From positions 1 through 64,000 of the forward strand of contig LLEY01000103.1 of NCBI GenBank assembly GCA_001414485.1: a stretch of 64,000 nucleotides of DNA. The letters are read 5' to 3'. The position numbers and the translations under genes were made by a program. Of this stretch, positions 1-10,667 are shown piece after piece. The notes under the pieces are model-generated. The model ran no database searches. It was not told the origin of the DNA and worked only from the letters and a program-made list of their open reading frames with translations. Origin of the DNA: Calycina herbarum (Eukaryota; Ascomycota; Leotiomycetes; Helotiales; Pezizellaceae). The number at the start of each line of letters is the position of its first letter. Position 1 is the first letter of the stretch.

Positions 1-16
1 CCCCCCCCCCCCCCCC
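1..16. repeat. C16 homopolymer at window edge
   Basis: The window opens with 16 consecutive C followed by A5. It mirrors the G20-T19 tract at 19133-19171 when read on the other strand. It may be a true low-complexity tract or an assembly edge; the sequence alone cannot decide. Confidence 0.6.
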
Positions 17-1218
17 AAAAACACTCATATATGGTCCCATATACATAAAATGTCCAATATCCTGATATGCCTTATCAGTGTGTTAGACAAAGTAAAATAT
101 ACCTAGGAGTTTCCCATCCTCAACCGTGAAATGAGAAACATTATCGCTAACTTTTCAGCATCGATAAGCGTGAGTCTATGCCCCATTAAAAACATATATT
201 TCCCATGTATAGATCTCCAAGTAACTCCTACATATCTACCAGCACCTCTCTCATTCCATAGCTCTTTGAAATCCCAATTTGGAAAAGAGAAAATCGATCT
301 CCACCCACCTAATATCCACCCTCTTGCAGGTTCATTTCCAGCATTTTCTCTTCCTCCTCCACTTTTTCCATCTTCTCCAGCCTCCTATTCTCCAGCATTC
401 TCTTTTGCGCTCTCGCCCTCCTTTTTCTCATCTCCCTCAGCATTTGAGTCCTTCACATGGCTTTTCTCCATTCCGTTTCCATGTCAATTTTGATTGGTTG
501 TGTAGGATCTTTGTGTAAAGGTGCGTTTTTAATGGTATTCCCCTTTTATAAAATAATAACATAGAAAAGAAAAGTAGTAAGAGAAAATAGAAGATAAGAA
601 GATGTATTTTAAAGTTCCGATGCAATATTGATATTGGTGATTGGTAAGCCAAATTCAAGCTAGATATCAGCGTCGCGTTAATTAGCTCGTAGAAGTTTTA
701 GTCTAGTGACTTGTGGAATACTACAAGTAATAATCCTTACCCGAATTTCCGGGATGGTTTGAAAATTCAACTGACGGCTCTTAGGTTACCCGCATATAGT
801 ATCTTACAGGAGATATTGGCAGGTTACCAACTGATAGACCCCCGATATAGTACAAGCTCTCTCTCGATAAAGCTTCATTTTCTTCCAGCACTCTTTTTCT
901 ACACACCGCATACTCCCTTCGCTCTTTTCTTCCCTCTTCCTTTTCCTGGCTCATTTCTCGTATCCTCTGCTTCTCTTCCTCTTTCCTTAAGTCCTACCTC
1001 CCCCCACTCTCATGCATCCATCTCTCTCGCCGTCCTCTTTACTTCCACAGTTCAACACCATTTTCAAACCCCTCCATCACCTGAAAACACACAACATTAT
1101 AGAGAAAAACTACATAAACCACCATAATAACCCCTAAAATATTCACAATCTCTTTAACGAAGAACTCGTTCATGGAGTATATAAAGAGAACAGGAAATAT
1201 AAGGAGAACCTTCCATAG
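17..1218. other. Intergenic, no supported gene
   Basis: This stretch is rich in C/T tracts, especially 300-480 and 860-1100. Its open frames are low-complexity pyrimidine translations (Ser/Pro/Phe/Leu) with no domain and no convincing gene structure. Degenerate GGTTACC motifs at about 785-830 resemble the repeat family further right (1770-2220). No RNA gene was recognised. Confidence 0.5.
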
Positions 1219-1383
1219 CTAAGGATATTTCTCTGCTGCATGCGGTATGTATTCGTGGTTGTATTTGTATAGGAGGAAGACTTCGAGGGAGATGAGGATA
1301 CTGGAGGGAAGTATGATGGCGATTGTTTGCACTGTGGGTGAGAGGAAGGCGGCGGGTTCTATGGAGCCGGTTATGAAGACCAT
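1219..1383 (-). CDS. Possible 54-aa single-TM microprotein
   Basis: An ATG in good context (ACAAAAATGG) opens a 55-codon frame ending in TAG. The peptide begins MVFITGSIEPAAFL. It has one plausible membrane segment at about residues 16-39 (Val/Ile/Leu-rich) followed by a polar tail (YKYNHEYIPHAAEKYP). Composition looks protein-like, unlike the low-complexity frames around it. I do not recognise a family. It could be a small mitochondrial or ER membrane protein, the last exon of a longer gene, or chance. The length is below usual annotation cut-offs, so it would be missed by standard pipelines. Confidence 0.4.
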   Translation of the reverse strand: MVFITGSIEPAAFLSPTVQTIAIILPSSILISLEVFLLYKYNHEYIPHAAEKYP

Positions 1384-1769
1384 TTTTGTGAGGTGAGGTT
1401 TTGTTGGTGTATTATGAGGTGTTGTTGAAATTGATGTGTAAGGGTTGTGACTCGTGAATTTGATCGTTTTCGTTTGATGGGATGCCTTGAATATTTGTGA
1501 GTGGTGGAGAAAAATCTGCCAGAACGATGCTAGAATAGATATACTAGAATCCTGGCGCTATATTAAATCAACGGTTCGTAAGCTAGATGCAAATGTCGAG
1601 GGGTTAGTTAATTTAAGCTCGTTTTTATTAGGACACTACAAGGGGAAATTAGCTTCGGAATTTCATTCGCAGCCAGACAGGAATACATCTATTATTCCTA
1701 AAAGTAAGAGAAACTCAATGTCGGCAACGAAAGAATGAAAGAACTACACATGTTTGAAAAATATAGCCT

Positions 1770-2220
1770 GCTATTCGTAGGTTACCCACAAATAGCCGAG
1801 CAAATACCTATGGTGCAGGTCACCTATCAATGGCAACAAGCGATTTGCAACAAATAATAAAAAAATACCCCAAATCATGTTTCGCAGCTTTATTTTAGTG
1901 AATGCAAAGGGTTTATTTTCATATTTCGATCGTAGACTCATGGTATGTAGGTACTGCTATTTACAGTTTACCCAAGAATACGTGCTATCGGTAGGTTACC
2001 TACAAATAGACACCTTGAAAATTCCATGGGCTATTTATTGGTTGGTAACCTGCAAACAGACTTTCCCTTTCACAGTTTACCCGTGAATAGCAACCCGGAC
2101 AATTCCTTGCTATTCCTGGGCTACCTGGGAATAAGAGCAATTGAAATCGCGATGTGCGATGTACAACAAATTATTACATAAGCCCTAGACGAAAGTTTCA
2201 AGTGCTATCCCCGGGAATAG
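1770..2220. repeat. Cluster of near-palindromic GCTATT..GGTTACC..AATAGC units
   Basis: At least five degenerate 17-30 bp units share the plan GCTATT, about 4 nt, GGTTACC or GGCTACC, about 3 nt, AATAGC. Examples are 1770-1796, 1984-2009, 2030-2059, 2109-2135 and 2204-2220. Each is close to its own reverse complement. No coding frame explains the spacing. The rest of 1384-2391 shows no gene. Confidence 0.6.
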
Positions 2221-2391
2221 TGACTGAAAATAGCGATATGCAACAAAAATATCCCAGTTCCCGAATCGAAAGCCTCACAAAGAATCGCACAGGCAAATCA
2301 AACATCGCACCTTGAGAACGTTTTTAAAACACGGATACCATTAATTTCATTTTCATTTCATGTCCAAAAACCATTACCGCATTCCCACAAC

Positions 2392-3771
2392 CTAAACCTC
2401 ACTCCCCAAACTCCTCTCCGGATACTTCAGCGCACCCTCAGCCTTCGCGCAATTACTCACACTCCCCCCATTACTATTCGCCTCCACCGGTACCTTCCGT
2501 CCCCCACCCTGCACAGCCCCCGCAACATGATAGTAATACCAAACCTCACTCAAAACAGTCTTCCCCGCATCCAAACTCCCCTTCCCCTCCACAGTAGTAT
2601 TGTACGCAGGACCCGTACATCCAATCCAAGGAACCGCGCCATGTCCCTTCTTCAGCGCATCTTGGAAACAACTCAATGTATAGGTTGTGGAGTTGGAGGG
2701 GATTATGTGTGCAGCGGAGAGGAAGGAATAGGTGGGTAAGTCGAGGTAATAGGAAATTGTCGTTTCGAAGAATTCTACTACTTCGCTGTGGGCTTGGTAG
2801 AGAGGACCGTAGCAGGGGAGGTTGAAGGTTGAGAAGCAGGTTGCGTGCTTGGAGAATTCGTGGGCCCAGAGGTCTGTGTTGGGGAAGGCTTGGTTGATCC
2901 AGAATCTGGGAGTGAGTTTCTTAGTTTCTTGAACGATTGATTTGGATTTGATCGAGAGAGAGTCCGGAGGGCTGAGAAATGAAAAGGCGGGGGAGGAAGG
3001 TGACTTACTTGTTCATCCAAGCTATCAAGTCGAATTTCCCGAATGCTTCCAAGAACGTCGCGACCGAAGGCCCTTTGTAGGGAGGAACTGGTGTACCACT
3101 CGGCGTTCCAGTCGTAGTGTTCGGACTAGGCGCGGGATCATATTGGCGACTATTCTCACACATTAGCCAATCATCCCATCTTATCTCAATCCCTTTCGTC
3201 CCCTTCTTTTCTCTCTCCTTTTTTCACCCTCTTCGTTCCCATTGCTCTTGCCCCTCCCCCTTCCCTTCACATCCCCTCCTCACACCTCACTCCCCTCCAA
3301 TTCATCCCACCCACTAAAAAACAAAATCTCACATACCTCAAATCACAATACTGCGTATAACTCCCATCACAAAAATCCGGCCAAAGCCCATGCAACGTCC
3401 AACTCTCCTTCGGTAAAACCTGTCCCACACTCTCTAGACCTGTATATGTACTCCAGAATTGCGTCGACATAACCAGTCCACCGTACGTTTCCGTGCAACA
3501 TGAGTCTGTGAGGTTGGCTTGGGCTTTTGGGGAGCAGGAGAGGATTGGTTTTTCTGTTTTGTTGGTGTTAGAGGGATTTTATGGCAAGGAATGAGGTGGC
3601 GGAGCAGGAGGGGTTGTGGATGAGAGGGGGAAGGGGAGGGGAATGGTATGAGGGCAATGAGAAGGGGGTAGTACTCAATCCACAAGTATGATTCAAATTA
3701 CTCTGTCCTGGATAAAGCTGGGCGTTCGCGACTCCGAGGAGCATCGAGGGGAGAAGAGTAGAGACGCGCAT
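2392..3771 (-). CDS. Secreted RNase T2 family ribonuclease
   Basis: Four exons give about 322 aa: 3675-3771, 3337-3553, 3009-3149 and 2392-2905. The start is the ATG opening a signal peptide (MRVSTLLPSMLLGVANA) and the product is probably exported. The two T2 catalytic blocks are visible: HGLWPDFCDG in exon 2 (first catalytic His) and HEFSKHATC in exon 4 (His/Glu/Lys pocket). Many Cys, including a TDSCC motif, fit the disulfide pattern of this family. RNase T2 enzymes cleave single-stranded RNA through 2',3'-cyclic phosphates, and in fungi they serve extracellular RNA scavenging or vacuolar RNA turnover. Intron borders were inferred from GT-AG sites and reading phase; introns of 121, 187 and 103 bp are somewhat long for this window. 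Identity is secure, exact splice sites less so. Confidence 0.85.
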
Positions 3772-4649
3772 TTTCGCAATCAATCCCGCGGATGTCAATT
3801 AAGGCGGTACGACAAGAAACAATTAAGCACTTGCTTCAAAATCGCGACAACGAAAGCAAAGAAGGACAAACAAAAAAGAACGAGGTGAAGACCATATATA
3901 CCCATCCCCATCCCGTCCCAACTATTCACCTTCCCATATGCTGGTCACTCTCCGAACATGGTACCGGGATGCGGGGAGTGGCACAGGTACAGAACACTCG
4001 TCATTGGCCAATCCAGTGAATTACGGAGATCGGAGATCATTCCCATGTTGCTGGAAGGAGAAGGATGTGCGTGAGGAACATGGTTGGACATCGGATGGGA
4101 AGAAAGATTTAAGATAAGAGCTCCTAGTCTCCATAGGGAAGGTTGTAAAATGGTTAGCGAGCACGTGGGGCAAAGAGGGGTTCGGAGCGCACCGGTGAGA
4201 AATACGAGTACAGTTTTTGTGAGTTGTGGGATCGTTACAACCCGAAGGACTGCAGGAAGTAGCTGGAGAAAGCGAGTATTGTTCAAGTATTTTATTTTGT
4301 GAATAGTAACTACCAATTAGCTACTATGTGAGGAGCGTTGATCCGAGTATCAAGCTCCGTTGTTATTCCTTCCTTACACCCCGTAAGACACTACTTTTAT
4401 CGCTAGCCCGGAATAAAAGTAACTGGCTCCAAATCCCCGTTCCATTGAAGGTCCCCTAAACTGCGAGGCAAACCATCCATCTTCCAATGCCTCTTCTTCC
4501 AATGCCCTGATAGCATAGGAGCTTGTCGCGATAATTGCCTCGCTGTAGAAAGCTCATGCCATCTAGAGTTTGAGTGTGGAATAGTCGACAGGGTATTATA
4601 TACCTGGGCTGTTGTTGTAATAAAATCCGACAATATCACAATCTCAACC
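3772..4649. other. Intergenic between RNase T2 start and hapX 3' end
   Basis: This holds the promoter of the minus-strand RNase T2 gene and the 3' flank of hapX. A 123-codon minus-strand frame (3945-4316) shows no domain and was not accepted. No RNA gene or repeat was recognised. Confidence 0.5.
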
Positions 4650-6239
4650 TCAACCCCGACCAAATCTTCTATCAAACAACTTCAAGACACCCATGACCGA
4701 AGCAGCCTCAACCTCCATTGGAGCCCGACCAGCATGGTGAGGTGGAGTAGCATGAAGTCTACCAAGCCAAGTACCTAGTTCATCACTTGCTTGATCAAAA
4801 CTCTTGTGGCTAGCCAAAGTCTTGTAGGTATCGGCGCAGGACAAGCTTGGAGGAGGTTGAGATGGTTCAGCGGTAGGAAGAGACTTGCAACATCCACCGC
4901 CGCCAGCATTACCACCGCAGCACCCCTCAGGAGCTGGAGGATCGGCTGATGCAGAGGCGCGCATTGCGGCAAGTGAGCGACAGAAGAGCCCTGACTTTGG
5001 ATCCGATTGACATTGGGCACATGTTCCTGGACCATTGACACAGGAGTTGGATGGTGCTTGAGCCGTGACTGGTCGGTGCATGTGATTTGGTTGCAAAGAA
5101 GGGAGTTTGATGTTACTCCCATCAACATCGTTATCTGAAGGGGGAGGGGTGACTTCGTTGAGGAGAGGTGCAAGTCGATTCTCACGACGATCATTCGAAG
5201 AATTTGCCGCGGCAGCAGCAGCTTCAGCACATACACAGTAAGTACCTTCCTCACAGAAACCACACGACTCGATAGGTCGTCTGTCTTGTTGTGGTGGTGC
5301 CTGGACTCGATGGACGACAGGTCTTGAGAATTGAGCGGTGAAGTCGATCTCAAGTGGTGTTGAGGGTGTCGAATGACGGGCTCGCTTGTCTGCAACATCG
5401 TCAATAGGGGAGTGTGGTCGCTTCAACTCGATGGAGAGTTGGGCATTGGTTGTTGCTTGAACCGTTCCCTCGAGACATTCGCAGTGGGTATCAATGCTAC
5501 ATCTACCGCAACCAGATGCAGCAACAGCCATCGCACTCTCTACACATGCGCAATTTGTTGCTGACGTGCACCCTCCACAACCACCGGCGAGTTCCTCCTC
5601 AATATCTGGTGCAGGCGATGGAGCATGTTGAATGTATTGTTGATGTGGGGTTGGTACCCGCTGTTCCGGCTGACGAGGTCGTCGTGGTGGGAGAGGAACA
5701 GCGTCGGTGCCAGTGGTTTGAGAACCATTTCTTAGATACGACAGCTCGGACAATGCAGATTCCTTCTCTCTTCGTTCATAATCGGCAATACGATCCAGGG
5801 TATCACACCGAAGACGCCATGATTGGAGTTCTCCCGTGAATCTTTCCAACTCTGCTTCAAGTCGTACGATCTTCGCTTTCATATCGGCCTCACGTCTTTG
5901 TTGCTCCTCCTTGGTTTCTTCCAACTGCCCCTCCAATTCACCTACCCTAGCGGCACGTCGTTCTCTAAAAGCGCGTTGCGCAGCTCGGTTCTGAGCCTTG
6001 CGTTTGGTGGGAGGAGTATCGGTGGCCGGCTTGCGACCGGGTTTTGGCCGGGGTGGAACGACCCATTCCTTTCTGGTGATCATGGACGGAGTGGAAGCAC
6101 CTGGTGCTGGAGCGAGGAATGCCATGTTGTTTGATGTCTTGATGGCCAGAGTAGGTGGTGGTGGTGGTGGTGCTGGAGCCAAAGCAATGGCTGGAGGCGA
6201 CCCGGCCGATGAGGGCGTTGATACGGCGGGCGAGGCCAT
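4650..6239 (-). CDS. hapX: HapX, bZIP iron-homeostasis transcription factor
   Basis: An intronless 529-aa frame. Near residues 56-72 is the Hap4-like segment (RKEWVVPPRPKPGRKP) that binds the CCAAT-binding complex. It runs directly into a bZIP basic region (KRKAQNRAAQRAFRERRAAR, about 79-98) and a coiled coil to about 140. Four Cys-rich regions follow: CGGCTSATNCAC (about 221), CGRCSIDTHCEC (about 244), CGFCEEGTYCVC (about 326) and a CAQC...C block near 405, plus a CCGG...CC cluster near 440. The C-terminus ends GVLKLFDRRFGRG. In Aspergillus and Fusarium HapX represses iron-consuming pathways when iron is scarce and senses iron through these Cys clusters; the same role is inferred here. The full domain set argues for an active gene. 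Confidence 0.95.
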   Translation of the reverse strand: MASPAVSTPSSAGSPPAIALAPAPPPPPPTLAIKTSNNMAFLAPAPGASTPSMITRKEWVVPPRPKPGRKPATDTPPTKRKAQNRAAQRAFRERRAARVGELEGQLEETKEEQQRREADMKAKIVRLEAELERFTGELQSWRLRCDTLDRIADYERREKESALSELSYLRNGSQTTGTDAVPLPPRRPRQPEQRVPTPHQQYIQHAPSPAPDIEEELAGGCGGCTSATNCACVESAMAVAASGCGRCSIDTHCECLEGTVQATTNAQLSIELKRPHSPIDDVADKRARHSTPSTPLEIDFTAQFSRPVVHRVQAPPQQDRRPIESCGFCEEGTYCVCAEAAAAAANSSNDRRENRLAPLLNEVTPPPSDNDVDGSNIKLPSLQPNHMHRPVTAQAPSNSCVNGPGTCAQCQSDPKSGLFCRSLAAMRASASADPPAPEGCCGGNAGGGGCCKSLPTAEPSQPPPSLSCADTYKTLASHKSFDQASDELGTWLGRLHATPPHHAGRAPMEVEAASVMGVLKLFDRRFGRG

Positions 6240-6383
6240 CTCAGATGCAGGTCGCTAGCGGTCGAATGAGGTCAGCTCTGGAACATCCCAAGGTCGCACA
6301 GCGCGAAACAAAATAAAGAGGTTGTTAAAAGCGATGAAAATTGAGCAGCTGACATGACAAGCTGAAAGGAAAGCTAGAATGCC

Positions 6384-6388
6384 ATTGG
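6384..6388 (-). promoter_or_regulatory. CCAAT box upstream of hapX
   Basis: CCAAT reads on the minus strand about 145 bp before the hapX ATG. HapX acts with the CCAAT-binding complex, so autoregulation is conceivable. A 5-bp match is weak evidence on its own. Confidence 0.35.
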
Positions 6389-6516
6389 GGTCCCTTTGGT
6401 ACCAAGTACAAGTACTACTCTACGTACCTAGATGGGTGGTGTTGAAGGTCGGGAGACTTGCTCGGTTGCAGGTGAGTGCAGGTGAGTGGCAGGAGCGAAA
6501 GATCTTGATCTTAATC

Positions 6517-6525
6517 TTATCAGAT
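6517..6525 (-). promoter_or_regulatory. SreA-type GATA site (ATCTGATAA) upstream of hapX
   Basis: The minus strand reads ATCTGATAA about 280 bp upstream of the hapX ATG. It is an exact match to ATCWGATAA, the published binding consensus of the iron-responsive GATA repressor SreA, which represses hapX in iron-replete aspergilli. Its place in this promoter fits that known circuit. Binding is inferred, not shown. Confidence 0.6.
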
Positions 6526-6543
6526 CCTCGGATTGAGGGCGAC

Positions 6544-6567
6544 GCTAACAGGCTAACAGGCTAACAG
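6544..6567. repeat. Three perfect tandem copies of GCTAACAG
   Basis: An 8-bp unit is repeated three times head to tail, 20 bp beyond the SreA-type site, in the hapX upstream region. It could be a simple expandable repeat. It contains CTAAC, the usual branch-site core, but no intron is evident. Confidence 0.8.
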
Positions 6568-7223
6568 GTGGTGCGATCCGAACCACTTAAATTTTCACCT
6601 CACCTTGCGAGTTCGGAGGGGGAAGGAGCCAATGGGATGGCGAGAGGATACGTCAAGTGGGGCTCGACCTGGCTATTGACTTCACTTGACTTGGACAAAA
6701 GAAGAAAAAGACGGCAACTAAATAGAGATGTGTCGACAGTTTGGAAAGAAAACTTGCTTCTCCTGATTGATTTTCAAATTCGAGCTTCCATATCAGGGAC
6801 CTCTCGTCGCTATTGTATTAACAACGTGAGGGCTGTGCATACGATAGTGCCGACTTCCCCAAATTTTGAAGGTGTGTGCCGCTTATCCGGTCGAGGATGT
6901 CGTACGCCTTGGCAAAGTGTTTCGTCTCCCTGTGGAGATTCGTCAACACTACGGAGAAAGTCTTTAAATATCCAATGGAAACTCCGACTATTAGAAGAAA
7001 ATCTTCCTCAACAAAGGACAGCATTTCCAGTGCTAAGCCTTTCCCCTTTGACTGCTTGCTCTGCTCAAACTGGAATGAGAGTCAAGGAAACTCTCCGGAA
7101 TCTCTCCGGCTTCAAACTCAAGTCTAGATCAAGTATCATTATCTCAATTATTTTACCTTTATTCCTTCAATGTTTAAAGTGTTAGTTTTGACAAAGAGTT
7201 GTGCTTCAAATATTACCGGCCTA
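6568..7223. other. Intergenic, no supported gene
   Basis: Overlapping frames on both strands here show no domain, no clear start context and no intron signals. The stretch presumably contains hapX distal promoter sequence. Confidence 0.4.
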
Positions 7224-7340
7224 GAAATGCGCTTGTCTTACTCTCCCCCCCCCACCCCTTAATTGTCTGTAGACCGCACAGACATTTCACAGCCAAACCC
7301 TGACAGACAATTAGGGGGGGAGAGTATACGAAGGCATTTC
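7224..7340. repeat. 117-bp foldback element (imperfect inverted repeat)
   Basis: Two arms of about 37-47 bp, beginning GAAATGC and ending TAATTGTCTGT, face each other across roughly 32 bp. Each arm contains ACTCTCCCCCCC; the left arm has extra C/A/T bases in the C-run. Weaker pairing continues outward past CCGG on both sides. The DNA could fold into a long hairpin. It may be a MITE remnant or a foldback repeat. I see no clean target-site duplication. Confidence 0.65.
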
Positions 7341-7620
7341 CGATCCCACCGGAATTATCCCATCTGGACCAAGACAACCCAAATTTTGAAAACTTTCTAA
7401 TTTGATATTTCTCACAAGTTATGCAAACAAATTCCTGAATGAAGGATTTAATAACTGTAGGTTTTGTTGGAAGGCTGACTTAGTTGGCTCTTAATATGTT
7501 AGGTAGGTATCTATTGTAGGCCGGAACGGAAAAACCAATGCCGGTTGACTCAAACAAATTCCACCCCGCCAAAACCCCTCCCCAGGTGAGCCAAGTCCAA
7601 ATATCAACACCACCAACAAA

Positions 7621-9553
7621 ATGAAAGGCGACGATTTAACCCAGCTCGCCACGAGCCTTGCGGCACCCGATTTCAAGACCATTGAGCCCCATCTTTTGGC
7701 CTTGGACAAACATCTCATTCTCCGAACCTACATTGAGGGCTACACCATCAGTCCCATCGATACCAAAATATGGGTCACTATTCGAAGCAACAAGGTGGCC
7801 AACGCCTTTTTGAAGAGAGGAGCGCTTATAAATGTCGCTAGATGGTTCAACTACGTCGAGCAAACCCACCCCGAAATTCAGGAGGAGATCAAGCTCAAGG
7901 ATGACGCCGAGAAAGCTAAGAAGGCTGCGTTGAGCAAAGCTGGCGCAAGCTACAATATGGCTCTTCAAGATACTGAGAAGGGTGTTGTCACCAGATTCCC
8001 ACCTGAGCCATCGTAGGTTCATATTTATCATCGTCCAACTAAAACATAAGCTAACTCAAATCAGCGGATACTTGCACATCGGGCACGCAAAGGCAGCACT
8101 TCTCAACGATTACTTCGCACACGAGCTCTACAAGGGCACCCTCCTTTTACGATTCGACGATACCAACCCTACAAAGGAGAAGCAGGAGTACCAAGATGCC
8201 ATTGTCGAGGATCTTGCGCTTATGGGAATCAAGCCAGACAAAACCAGCTACACAAGTGATCATCTCCAGACTTTGTACGAGTACTGTATTCGAATGATCA
8301 AGGAGGGTCACGCCTATGCCGATGACACACCCCAAGAGAGAATGCGCGAGGAACGGATGGATGGTATTGCCAGCAAAAACCGAGACAATAGCATTGAGCA
8401 GAATCTCGCCATCTTTGAGGAAATGAAAGCTGGAACTGAGAAGGGAATCGCAAACTGCATTCGGGCGAAATTATCAGTCGATAACCCCAACAAAGCTATG
8501 CGTGATCCAGTCATCTATCGTTGCAATGTTGAGACACCACATCACCGAACCGGTACCACCTGGAAGATGTACCCAACTTACGACTTTGCCTGCCCAATCG
8601 TTGATTCTCTCGAGGGAGTTACCCATGCTCTCAGAACCACCGAGTACACAGACCGAAACCCACAATACCAATGGTTCCTCGACACCTTGAAGCTTCGTCA
8701 AGTTCACATGTGGGATTTTGCAAGAATGAACTTTATCCGAACCGAGCTCTCGAAACGAAAGTTGACGAAATTGGTGGACGCGGGCACTGTTTGGGGTTGG
8801 GACGATCCACGTATGCCAACGATTCGAGGTGTACGAAGACGAGGAATGACCATCCACGCGCTACGAGATTTCATCTTGAAGCAAGGACCAAGTCGAAATA
8901 TTGTGGTTATGGACTGGACCAACTTCTGGGCATCAAACAAAAAGGAAATTGACCCAATTGCACCAAGACATACCTCCGTTGATATCAAGAATGCTGTCAA
9001 GGCCACTGTTACCAATGGACCCGAGAAAGCTTACACTGAAGACAAACCTAAGCATGCCAAGAACCCTGCTGTAGGAACCAAAAAGGTTTCATATAGCAAG
9101 AGTCTCATTTTGGATCAAGAAGATGTGAAGCTCTTCAAGCAAGACGAGGAAATCACCCTCATGAACTGGGGTAACGCCATTGTCCGCAAAATCAACGGCT
9201 CAAACCCCATCACCGACATCGAGCTCGAGCTACATCTCGAGGGAGACGTCAAGAAGACTGAAAAGAAAGTCACTTGGCTGTCAACCGAGGGAGCAGATCT
9301 CATCAAGGCGGATGTATGGGAATTCGATTACCTCATGTCGAAAGACAAGCTTGATGAGGGTGATAACTGGGAGGACTTTGTGAACAAGGACTCGTGTTCT
9401 AAACTCGAGGCTTTGTGTGATGCTAATGTTGCTGATTTGAAGGTGGATGATCTGATTCAACTTGAGCGAAAGGGGTATTTTAGAGTTGATAAGGCTGTCT
9501 CGGATAAGGAGGGATTGGTGTTGTTCGGTATTCCTACGGGAAAGACGAAGTGA
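7621..9553 (+). CDS. GUS1: Cytosolic glutamyl-tRNA synthetase
   Basis: Two exons (7621-8012 and 8065-9553, intron 52 bp) give 626 aa. Residues 1 to about 125 form the appended N-terminal domain typical of eukaryotic GluRS; in yeast this region docks to Arc1. The class-I signature GYLHIGHAKAAL follows directly across the intron at about residue 132, and the KMSKS-equivalent reads LSKRKLTKL near 358. The C-terminus (GYFRVDKAVSDKEG, then LVLFGIPTGK) matches the eukaryotic/archaeal GlxRS barrel domain. The enzyme charges tRNA-Glu with glutamate for cytosolic translation. The 5' splice site splits a Ser codon and the branch site CTAAC sits 12 bp from the acceptor. Length is slightly below yeast GUS1 (about 700 aa), mainly from a shorter N-terminal domain. 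Confidence 0.95.
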
Positions 9554-9871
9554 GGGTGGGCATGAAAAGTTTGGGGGTTTTGTAGCTGGAGTGGGGATTT
9601 ATGAATTATATTTGTAGATTCTTTGCATGAATTGATGACATGAAAACAAGAGCTCTCTCAATTTCTCAATCCAATGTTCTCGAAGGATGAACATGAATTG
9701 ATGATGACATACACATGGTCCTTCGACTTCTTCAGTGCTTCCAAAGTATCCCATGTTCTATACCAAACTACCAATATCTTTTCAATAGCGTAAATTTCCT
9801 ACTATCCATCTTATATCTACACCCAGAATGCTTCCCCCCTACTCCAAGCCCTTCCTTCTCCCGCTCTCCCC

Positions 9872-10369
9872 TCACAACAAACCCTTCCTAGCAAGCTCAA
9901 CCTTCCTCGCCGCCTCGCCCTCCTTGAACCCGCCTTTGGAAATACAAATCGCCTTCCCATCCGCCAGCTCGAATTTCTCCTCGTAAGTAGGGTGTGGACA
10001 CGGACAGTGGTGGGGGAAGGCGACGCAGGCTAGGGTGTCCGGGCAGAGGTAGTTGGAGCAGTGGGCTGCGTCGTAGTTTTTTTGGTACCATTCTGAGTCT
10101 GAAGGTACGTTTTGGGGGGAGGGGCGTTGTTGTTGTTGTTGCTGGGGTGTGTTAGTTGGGAGATGAGGCGGAAGGGGAATAGTTTTGGGGGGGAGAAGGG
10201 ATGAATGGGAGGGAATGGGGGGATATGAAGGGCAATGGAGTAGGGGGATGGGGAAGGGGAAAGAACGTACTTGGCCATTGAACATCTGTTCGAAGAATTG
10301 GAATTGGGCGTTTGCGCCTGTGAGGAAGAGGAGGAGGGCGGAGAGGAAGGGGAGGAGGATGCGCGTCAT
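9872..10369 (-). CDS. LCL2: LCL2, small secretory-pathway protein (long chronological lifespan 2)
   Basis: Two exons (10271-10369 and 9872-10141) give about 122 aa. A signal peptide ([20 protein letters not shown]) precedes the LCL2 hallmark QFQFFEQMF, a Gln run, [18 protein letters not shown], a Cys-rich core ([19 protein letters not shown]) and the C-terminal block [16 protein letters not shown]. In yeast LCL2 loss shortens chronological lifespan, and fungal homologues are linked to ER-associated degradation; the exact role is unclear. The 129-bp intron (10142-10270) is a multiple of three and has no stop, so unspliced RNA would encode a longer Pro/Ser-rich form. The gene is divergent from the bL27m gene, with start codons about 300 bp apart. 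Confidence 0.92.
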   Translation of the reverse strand: MTRILLPFLSALLLFLTGANAQFQFFEQMFNGQVRSFPFPIPLLHCPSYPPIPSHSSLLPPKTIPLPPHLPTNTPQQQQQQRPSPQNVPSDSEWYQKNYDAAHCSNYLCPDTLACVAFPHHCPCPHPTYEEKFELADGKAICISKGGFKEGEAARKVELARKGLL

Positions 10370-10667
10370 GATTTTTTGGTTGGGGGATTGAATCCCAGAA
10401 TTCGGAGATGCGTACAGTCGGTGATCTTGAATGAATGCGATTAAATAATTGACAGGACTTTTAAATGTGGTGTTGAATCAATTCATAGAGGGGAAGATTA
10501 TCATCTGAAGTTGCCAGCTAGACCTTCCAACCCAGAGCCTCGCTGACTAAATCTCAGCCCTGTCCCCATCCCATTGGCCAACCACTTTCAGCGGGTCTCA
10601 ACTTTTATTCTGGGCAAGCTCCTTGAACGACAACCTCTCGCAGCAGTTGGACGTCAACGAGAACCCA

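Noticed and set aside
3945..4316. 123-codon minus-strand frame with hydrophobic stretches
   Set aside because: Hydrophobic segments are not organised as helices of a known family, and the region is the RNase T2 promoter side.
4775..5404. 209-codon frame inside hapX
   Set aside because: Out-of-frame shadow of the HapX coding sequence.
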